A DNA stretch of 40,173 nt, from positions 1 to 40,173 of the forward strand of contig CAINWZ010000022.1 of NCBI GenBank assembly GCA_903854725.1, written 5' to 3'. The translations under genes were made by a program, and so were the position numbers. Positions within the stretch are counted from its first letter, which is position 1, and every line of letters begins with the position of its first letter. This document shows, in pieces, positions 35,418-40,173 of the stretch. Source of the stretch: an uncultured Bacteroidota bacterium. Lineage in GTDB: Bacteria > Bacteroidota > Bacteroidia > Chitinophagales > Chitinophagaceae. The notes beneath the pieces are model-generated. The model did no database searches. It was not told where the DNA came from and worked only from the letters and a program-made list of their open reading frames with translations.

Positions 35418-36515
35418 TTAAACATTAAATCTAAAATGCATCACATCGCCATCTTTCACTAAATATTCTTTCCCTTCAATTCTTAGTTTTCCATTTTCTC
35501 TACAAGCTGCTTCACTTTTATATTTAATAAAATCTTCAAATGCAATAACTTCTGCTTTAATAAACCCTTTTTCAAAATCAGTATGGATAACGCTTGCAGC
35601 CTGAGGCGCTTTCCATCCTTTTTCAATAGTCCAAGCACGTACTTCTTGCACACCTGCTGTAAAGTAGGTTTCTAAATTCAATAATTTATAGGCTGATTGT
35701 ATTAATCTATTCAATGCAGGTTCTGTCATTTTATATTCTTCCATAAAAACAGCTCTATCTGCAGGGTCTTCTAATTCAGCAATTTGAGATTCTATATTAT
35801 TGCACATTACTACCACCTCAGCGCCTTCTGCTTTGGCCATATCCATCAACATGGCTGAAAATTTATTGCCAGTATGCATCGAAGCTTCATCCACATTCGC
35901 CACATACATAACTGGTTTTTCTGTTAATAAGAAACTATCCGCAATAGCCACTCGGTCTTCTTTTGATAAATGCAAGGAACGAATACTTTTTCCTTGTTCT
36001 AATTGTATTTTACATTTTTGCAAAACCTCTAATTCTACCTTAGCTTTAGGATCTGTTTTAGCCATTTTCTCACAGCGTTGTATTTTTTTATCTACACTGT
36101 CTAAATCTTTCAATTGTAATTCCGTTTCAATAATTTCTTTATCTGCAATAGGATTAATGGCGCCTTCTTCTCTCAATACATTTTCATCTTCAAAACAACG
36201 AATCACATGAATGATGGCACTTACTTCTCTAATATTGGCTAAAAACTTATTTCCTAATCCTTCTCCTTTACTGGCGCCTTTTACTAAACCAGCAATATCT
36301 ACAATTTCTAATTGGGTAGGTACGATTCGATTCGGGATAATTAAATCGGCTAATTGTTGCATTCTATGATCAGGTACATCAACTAAACCAACATTGGGTT
36401 CAATGGTACAGAATCTATAATTACTAGCCTGTGCTTTAGCACTATTACTTACTGCGTTAAATAAGGTAGATTTCCCCACATTTGGTAATCCCACAATCCC
36501 TGCCTGTAAAGCCAT
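35418..36515 (-). CDS. ychF: YchF/OLA1-type ATPase
   Basis: YchF is a ribosome-associated P-loop ATPase of the Obg-related TRAFAC class. From Met16 of the longer frame the protein has 365 residues, the family length, and begins MALQAGIVGLPNVGKST (P-loop). Further marks are the G3 region DIAGLVKGASKGEGLGNKFL, the altered G4 (NVDEAS in place of NKxD) that explains ATP preference, a helical coiled-coil insert (about 125-200), and a C-terminal TGS domain ending VKDGDVMHFRFNV. Met16 is chosen because two -7 boxes lie between it and the earlier ATG at 36560. It is divergent from the SpmA-SpmB gene. Confidence 0.95.
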   Translation of the reverse strand: MALQAGIVGLPNVGKSTLFNAVSNSAKAQASNYRFCTIEPNVGLVDVPDHRMQQLADLIIPNRIVPTQLEIVDIAGLVKGASKGEGLGNKFLANIREVSAIIHVIRCFEDENVLREEGAINPIADKEIIETELQLKDLDSVDKKIQRCEKMAKTDPKAKVELEVLQKCKIQLEQGKSIRSLHLSKEDRVAIADSFLLTEKPVMYVANVDEASMHTGNKFSAMLMDMAKAEGAEVVVMCNNIESQIAELEDPADRAVFMEEYKMTEPALNRLIQSAYKLLNLETYFTAGVQEVRAWTIEKGWKAPQAASVIHTDFEKGFIKAEVIAFEDFIKYKSEAACRENGKLRIEGKEYLVKDGDVMHFRFNV

Positions 36516-36537
36516 AATTTGTATTGTTTTAAGAGCG

Positions 36538-36553
36538 CAAAAATACAAATCTA
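36538..36553 (-). promoter_or_regulatory. Tandem -7 elements of ychF
   Basis: On the minus strand TAGATTTG (36546-36553) is followed directly by TATTTTTG (36538-36545); both fit TAnnTTTG. Neither has a good TTTG at 19-21 nt. Use of the nearer box would start the transcript around 36531, 16 nt before the ATG at 36515. Confidence 0.5.
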
Positions 36554-36593
36554 ATCCCAAAATGGGCTATATTAGTAGCACAAACAATAGATT

Positions 36594-37826
36594 ATGGCGC
36601 TGAATATTATTTGGATGGCTTTTTTTGTGATTGCCTTTGTAATTGCCCTTTGTAAACTTGTTTTCTTGGGGGATACCACCATTTTTAAGTTATTAGCCGA
36701 TGGAATCTTTGATTCAGCGAAATCATCTGTAATAGACGTCGCCTTTCCATTAGCTGGAACGATGGTATTTTTCTTGGGGCTCATGAATATTGCCGAAAAA
36801 GCAGGGGCGATTCAAAAACTAGCTAAATGGATGAACCCATTTCTGAGCCGCCTTTTTCCAGAAGTTCCTGCTAACCATCCAGCCATGGGGCAAATGGTGA
36901 TGAATTTTAGTGCCAATATGTTAGGATTGGATAATGCAGCCACACCCTTTGGGTTAAAAGCAATGGAAAGCTTACAAAGCCTAAATCCTGAAAAAGAAAA
37001 AGCGACCAATGCGCAAATAATGTTTTTGGTTTTACATACAAGTGGCCTTACGATTATTCCACTAACAATTATATCTTATCGACTAGCTGCAGGGTCACAT
37101 GATGCTGCTAGTATATTTATTCCCTGTGTATTAGCTACTATTGGAACCACATTAGCATCCATTTTAATGGTTGGATTTTATCAAAAACTAAAATGGGATA
37201 AAGTTTTAATTAGTTGGCTAGTAGGTTTAGTGTTAATTATGATAGGTGTATTATTTGCAGTTAATTCTTTATCAACAGAAAGCAAAGAAATATTTTCTAA
37301 AGTAATTGGTAATGGTTTATTGTTAGTAATTATTGTAGCCATTATTGTAGGAGGTGCTTATAAAAAAGTTTCTGTATTTGATGCTTTTATAGAAGGCGCA
37401 AAAAATGGTTTTGATGTGATTATTAAAATCATTCCTTACTTAGTGGCCATGCTAGTGGCTATTCGCGTTTTTAGAGATAGTGGTGCCATGAGTTATATAT
37501 TAAATGGACTCACTTATCTCATTCAATTAACGGGTGTTAATACTGAATTTATTGGTGCTTTACCAGTTGCCATTATGAAACCATTGAGTGGGAGTGGAGC
37601 AAGAGGCATGATGTTAGATATATTTCAGAACCAAGGGCCTGATTCTTTTGTAGGTAAATTAGCTTCTATATTTCAGGGCTCAGCAGATACCACTTTTTAT
37701 ATCATTGCTTTGTATTTTGGAAGTGTAGGTATTAAAAAAATAAGGTATGCTTTATGGGCTGGCATATTTGCCGATATAATAGGGGTGGTGATAGCGATAT
37801 TAATTGGGTATGTATTTTTTAAATAA
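36594..37826 (+). CDS. Fused SpmA-SpmB (nucleoside-recognition/Gate domain) membrane protein
   Basis: The 410-residue protein carries two Gate (nucleoside-recognition) domains in one chain: an SpmA-like half (about 1-195, with NMLGLDNAATPFGLKAM and MFLVLHTSGLTIIP) and an SpmB-like half (about 215-410, with IPYLVAMLVAIRVFRDSG, MKPLSGSGARGMM and QGSADTTFYIIALYFGSVG). About ten membrane helices are expected. In Bacillus the halves are separate spore-maturation genes; Bacteroidota do not sporulate, so a transport role in general physiology is likelier. It is divergent from ychF, with TATATTAG as a -7-like box upstream, and is convergent with the EVE gene 23 nt away. Confidence 0.88.
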   Translation: MALNIIWMAFFVIAFVIALCKLVFLGDTTIFKLLADGIFDSAKSSVIDVAFPLAGTMVFFLGLMNIAEKAGAIQKLAKWMNPFLSRLFPEVPANHPAMGQMVMNFSANMLGLDNAATPFGLKAMESLQSLNPEKEKATNAQIMFLVLHTSGLTIIPLTIISYRLAAGSHDAASIFIPCVLATIGTTLASILMVGFYQKLKWDKVLISWLVGLVLIMIGVLFAVNSLSTESKEIFSKVIGNGLLLVIIVAIIVGGAYKKVSVFDAFIEGAKNGFDVIIKIIPYLVAMLVAIRVFRDSGAMSYILNGLTYLIQLTGVNTEFIGALPVAIMKPLSGSGARGMMLDIFQNQGPDSFVGKLASIFQGSADTTFYIIALYFGSVGIKKIRYALWAGIFADIIGVVIAILIGYVFFK

Positions 37827-37849
37827 ATACGACGATAGAAAATAAAAAA

Positions 37850-38260
37850 TTATTTCCCTTCGCTCATTTTCATCACTTCTTTCCATTCTGCAGCTGTTAC
37901 GGGCTGAACAGATAAACGACCTAGTTTAACCAAGGCCATTGCAGCTAAATTGGTATTGGCTTTTACATCAGCTAATCTCACTGGATGTTTTAATTTTTGA
38001 TGCGGTGCAAAATCAACTGCTAACCATGCCGTCTCTTCTGTGGTAGGGTCTTGGTAAGATTCTTTGACCACTTTTGCAATACCCACAATTTCCATGCCTT
38101 CATTGCTATGATACCAAAAGGCGAGATCTCCTTTTTTCATAGATCTTAAATTATTTCTGGCTCCATAATTTCTCACACCATCCCAGCCCGTTTTCTTGTC
38201 TTTAACAAATTGATCCCAAGAATATTTAAAAGGTTCTGATTTGATTAACCAATAAGCCAT
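37850..38260 (-). CDS. EVE-domain protein
   Basis: The 136-residue protein is one EVE domain, a PUA-like fold that binds modified bases. It starts MAYWLIKSEPFKYSWDQF and shows WDGVRNYGARNNLRSMKKGDLAFWYHSN, where the aromatic residues form the base pocket, then GIAKVVKESYQDPT and LVKLGRLSVQPVT. Stand-alone EVE proteins of this type (thymocyte nuclear protein 1-like) are common in bacteria, and their ligand in vivo is unsettled; modified DNA or RNA bases are candidates. No restriction or modification gene lies nearby. It follows the Fe-S protein by 41 nt on the same strand. Confidence 0.92.
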   Translation of the reverse strand: MAYWLIKSEPFKYSWDQFVKDKKTGWDGVRNYGARNNLRSMKKGDLAFWYHSNEGMEIVGIAKVVKESYQDPTTEETAWLAVDFAPHQKLKHPVRLADVKANTNLAAMALVKLGRLSVQPVTAAEWKEVMKMSEGK

Positions 38261-38301
38261 AAAAATAATAATGATGATGAAAAATAATAATACTACAACT
38301 T

Positions 38302-39021
38302 CTAATAACCACTTGCTAATACATCAGCCAAATGTAATATCTGCACATTATTGCCATTGAATTTTAATCGGCCGTCTAAATGCATTAAACAACTTAGGTC
38401 GGTGCTAATTAAATATTCAGCTTGGGTATTAATAATGTTTTCAATTTTTTGATCAGCCATTGCAACACTAATAGTGTCATATTTCACAGCAAAGCTTCCT
38501 CCAAATCCACAACAAGTTTCAGATTCGTTCATCTCTACTAATTCTAAACCAGCTACTGCTGCTAATAATTGTCTTGGTTCTTGTTTAATATTACATTCTC
38601 TTAAACTTGCACAACTATCATGATAGGTTGCTTTGCCTTCAAATTTTGCACCCAGCTCAGTTACATTTAATATTTTAACCAAGAATTCAGAAAGCTCAAA
38701 CATTCTATTGGTTACTTTTTTAGCAGGACTTTGAAAGGCATTGTTCTCAAAAATTTTACCATAATTATTTCTTACAAAACCGGTACAACTTGCACTAGGA
38801 CTAACTATATAATCGGCACCATCAAAATCTTGTACAAACTTGGTACAAACATCTTTTGACTCACTCCAAAAACCTGCATTAAAAGCAGGTTGACCACAAC
38901 AGGTTTGCTTCTCGTTATACTTAACCGTACAACCCGCTTTCTCTAATACTTTGATGGTATTAAATGCAGCTTGAGGGTAAAGCTGATCCATAAAACAGGG
39001 TATAAATAGTTGCACTGTCAT
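38302..39021 (-). CDS. LutA/YkgE-type (Fe-S)-binding protein with two CCG domains
   Basis: The 239-residue protein holds two CCG (DUF224) units: Cys9, Cys41-Cys42-Gly and Cys79 in the first, and Cys137, Cys170-Cys171-Gly and Cys211 in the second. CCG units bind [4Fe-4S]-type clusters in heterodisulfide reductase HdrB, GlpC and LutA. LutA is part of the lactate utilisation complex LutABC; the size and the start MTVQLFIPCFMDQLYP fit LutA/YkgE. LutB and LutC partners are not in the window, and the gene stands alone behind a terminator, so a lactate role is plausible but unproven. A perfect -7 box lies 4 nt before the ATG. Confidence 0.88.
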   Translation of the reverse strand: MTVQLFIPCFMDQLYPQAAFNTIKVLEKAGCTVKYNEKQTCCGQPAFNAGFWSESKDVCTKFVQDFDGADYIVSPSASCTGFVRNNYGKIFENNAFQSPAKKVTNRMFELSEFLVKILNVTELGAKFEGKATYHDSCASLRECNIKQEPRQLLAAVAGLELVEMNESETCCGFGGSFAVKYDTISVAMADQKIENIINTQAEYLISTDLSCLMHLDGRLKFNGNNVQILHLADVLASGY

Positions 39022-39025
39022 GTAT

Positions 39026-39033
39026 CAAAAATA
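39026..39033 (-). promoter_or_regulatory. -7 element of the LutA-like gene, possible leaderless start
   Basis: TATTTTTG (minus strand) is followed by ATAC and then the ATG at 39021. With the start expected a few bases after the box, the transcript would begin at or next to the ATG. No TTTG lies at 19-21 nt upstream. Confidence 0.5.
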
Positions 39034-39064
39034 AGAATAGTTCATTAATAAAAGTCCTAAAATA

Positions 39065-39101
39065 AAAAGGCATTCTCCACATTTGGTGGAGAATGCCTTT
39101 T
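39065..39101. terminator. Bidirectional rho-independent terminator
   Basis: A perfect 16-bp stem (39065-39080 with 39086-39101) around ATTTG, with an A-run on the left and a T-run on the right, works on both strands. On the minus strand it ends the pdhA-TPR unit, 20 nt after the TPR gene, and isolates the LutA-like gene. Confidence 0.9.
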
Positions 39102-39120
39102 TTAGCTATTTGACAATAAA

Positions 39121-39777
39121 TTAAGGTTGAACCTTCAATCTATTAATATATTTATCAGCTTGGAAGCCTTTATCAGTCTTTGGATATTTTGACTTAATGG
39201 TTTTGTAAACAGCGATAGCGTCATCTGCTTTGCCATTTAATTCAAGTAAAGCAGCCTGACGGTATAAATATTCTGAAGAAATACCTTCATCTTCTGGAAA
39301 ATGTTCACCTGCTTTTTTATAATAATCAACGGCATCATCATTTTTCTTTAACTCCGCATAAGCATCACCGATAGTGCCATAAGCAATAGCTTGTACTTGC
39401 TTCGCAGAAGTTGAAAAATCTTTTAAATAGTCAATTGATTTATTAAAATCATTCATTCTAAAATAACTAATTCCCGCATAGTATTTAGCTAAGTTTGCAG
39501 CTTTAGTACCACTGTATTCTTTGATAACATATAAAACACCTTTGTTGGTGCCGTCTCCATTTAGTACATAGTTAGAAGAATCTAATCCAAAGTACTTTTC
39601 AGCGATAAACATAGCATCTGCCGCTTTAGCTTCTCTAGGGTTTTGGTATAATTCTGTATACCCAAAATAACCTATTACGACAACCACCAAAATGGTTAAG
39701 CCATACGTTAAAGTTTTTTGATTTTTCTTTACAAAATCTACAAATGGGTGTTTTTCTGGGTGTAATACGTCGCTCAT
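39121..39777 (-). CDS. Membrane-anchored TPR protein (YfgM-like)
   Basis: The 218-residue protein has one membrane helix at about 26-45 (LTYGLTILVVVVIGYFGYTELY) after a short basic cytoplasmic N-terminus, then TPR units: AKYYAGISYFRMNDFNKSIDYL, AYGTIGDAYAELKKNDDAVDYYKKA and LYRQAALLELNGKADDAIAVYKTI. The plan resembles YfgM, an inner-membrane protein with a periplasmic TPR domain linked to the SecYEG translocon and chaperones. The family link is by layout, so function is tentative. It follows pdhA by 15 nt and ends 20 nt before the terminator. Confidence 0.8.
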   Translation of the reverse strand: MSDVLHPEKHPFVDFVKKNQKTLTYGLTILVVVVIGYFGYTELYQNPREAKAADAMFIAEKYFGLDSSNYVLNGDGTNKGVLYVIKEYSGTKAANLAKYYAGISYFRMNDFNKSIDYLKDFSTSAKQVQAIAYGTIGDAYAELKKNDDAVDYYKKAGEHFPEDEGISSEYLYRQAALLELNGKADDAIAVYKTIKSKYPKTDKGFQADKYINRLKVQP

Positions 39778-39792
39778 ATATATTTATTAAAA

Positions 39793-40173
39793 TTAATCAA
39801 CAATAAAAGGGTAAGATGCATCAATATAAACATCTTTCAATAATTCTCTATCATCTGGCCAAGGGCTTTCCTCTGCGAATTTTACAGAAGCCTCCACAAT
39901 ACCAGCTATTTTATCATCAATGGCTTTTAATTCATCTGCAGTTGCAAATTTATTTTCAAGTATTGTGCTGTGTACTTTTGTAATAGGGTCTTGGTTTTTA
40001 TAATCTTCTACTTCATCCTTAGAACGATACTTTTGCGGATCTGAAACAGAGTGACCTCTGTATCGATAGGTTTTCATTTCAAGTAAAGTAGGGCCTTCTC
40101 CATCACGCGCTCTTTTCACAGCTCTTACGACACCATCATGAACCGCTTCTGCGGTCATACCATCTATCTTATC
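39793..40173 (-). CDS. pdhA: Pyruvate dehydrogenase E1 alpha, C-terminal part (N-terminus outside window)
   Basis: The frame is open from the right edge (DKIDG precedes the first internal Met) to the stop at 39793, giving 126 C-terminal residues. The piece holds the conserved motif TYRYRGHSVSDPQKYR, part of the thiamine-diphosphate and phosphorylation-loop region of E1 alpha, and the typical helical tail. E1 alpha and beta decarboxylate pyruvate and pass the acetyl group to E2. The E2 gene in this window lies 13 kb away in another unit, so it need not be this enzyme's partner. The TPR gene follows after 15 nt. Confidence 0.92.
   Translation of the reverse strand, partial: DKIDGMTAEAVHDGVVRAVKRARDGEGPTLLEMKTYRYRGHSVSDPQKYRSKDEVEDYKNQDPITKVHSTILENKFATADELKAIDDKIAGIVEASVKFAEESPWPDDRELLKDVYIDASYPFIVD

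Noticed and set aside
35800..36210. Plus-strand open frame of 136 codons inside ychF
   Set aside because: ychF is unambiguous on the other strand over its whole length; this is a mirror frame.
36594..37826. Evidence for sporulation from the SpmA-SpmB gene
   Set aside because: These Gate-domain proteins are widespread in non-sporulating Bacteroidota, and no other sporulation gene is present.
37850..38260. EVE protein as part of a restriction or defence system
   Set aside because: It stands among housekeeping genes with no nuclease, methylase or helicase nearby, and it is the common stand-alone type.

Overview
The window is ordinary, dense chromosomal DNA from an AT-rich member of the Bacteroidota, most likely the Chitinophagales/Chitinophagaceae. 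The reasons are a TonB-dependent receptor with a carboxypeptidase-like N-terminal domain, a DUF1835 protein, an HU-CCDC81-like membrane protein, a YtxJ-type bacilliredoxin, the near absence of Shine-Dalgarno sequences, and promoters of the Bacteroidota type (TTTG, 19-21 nt, TAnnTTTG), several of which can be read directly. I see no insertion sequence, prophage, CRISPR array, origin or rRNA. The genus call is inference.

Layout. 1-3700: the end of an unknown secreted protein, a DoxX-like membrane protein, tRNA-Arg(UCU) with its promoter and terminator beside an unusually structured intergenic stretch, tcdA (tRNA ct6A formation), a secreted Asp-box beta-propeller and a small ferredoxin-fold-like protein. 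3700-8800: tRNA-Val(UAC) with promoter and terminator, a THUMP-domain rRNA methyltransferase, then a minus-strand run of a YkgJ-type Cys-cluster protein (apparently without an AUG start), a NamZ-type muramidase and an LTA-synthase-like membrane phosphotransferase. 8850-16690: a six-gene plus-strand run, parE - DUF1835 - cupin - parC - cvfB - thiolase, with a readable promoter in front of parE. 16770-19680: a bacilliredoxin, a DEDDh exonuclease, a dolichol-phosphate-mannose-synthase-like GT2 and an EamA transporter.

19700-28220: a TonB-dependent receptor divergent from a secreted S9 peptidase, then minus-strand 2-oxoacid dehydrogenase E2, cinA and a YbgC-type thioesterase. 28286-34563: the least explained part, a tight four-gene run encoding a large secreted TPR protein, an outer-membrane barrel with a histone-H1-like lysine-rich tail, a tail-anchored HU/CCDC81-like protein without the usual SPOR domain, and a zinc-ribbon methyltransferase. 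34565-40173: a glutaminyl cyclase lipoprotein, ychF, a fused SpmA-SpmB membrane protein, an EVE protein, a LutA-type Fe-S protein, a membrane-anchored TPR protein and the C-terminus of pyruvate dehydrogenase E1 alpha.

Most genes are housekeeping: RNA modification (tcdA, THUMP methyltransferase, two tRNAs), DNA topology (parE/parC), envelope building and turnover (NamZ, LTA-synthase-like enzyme, GT2, TonB receptor) and central metabolism (thiolase, E2, E1 alpha). The best candidate for something under-described is the TPR / lysine-rich barrel / HU-like cluster. Second-tier points are the missing AUG of the ykgJ-like gene, the signal-less NamZ, the nested inverted repeats next to tRNA-Arg and possible leaderless promoters. 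Four convergent gene pairs end within 2 nt of each other or overlap, leaving no room for separate terminators.
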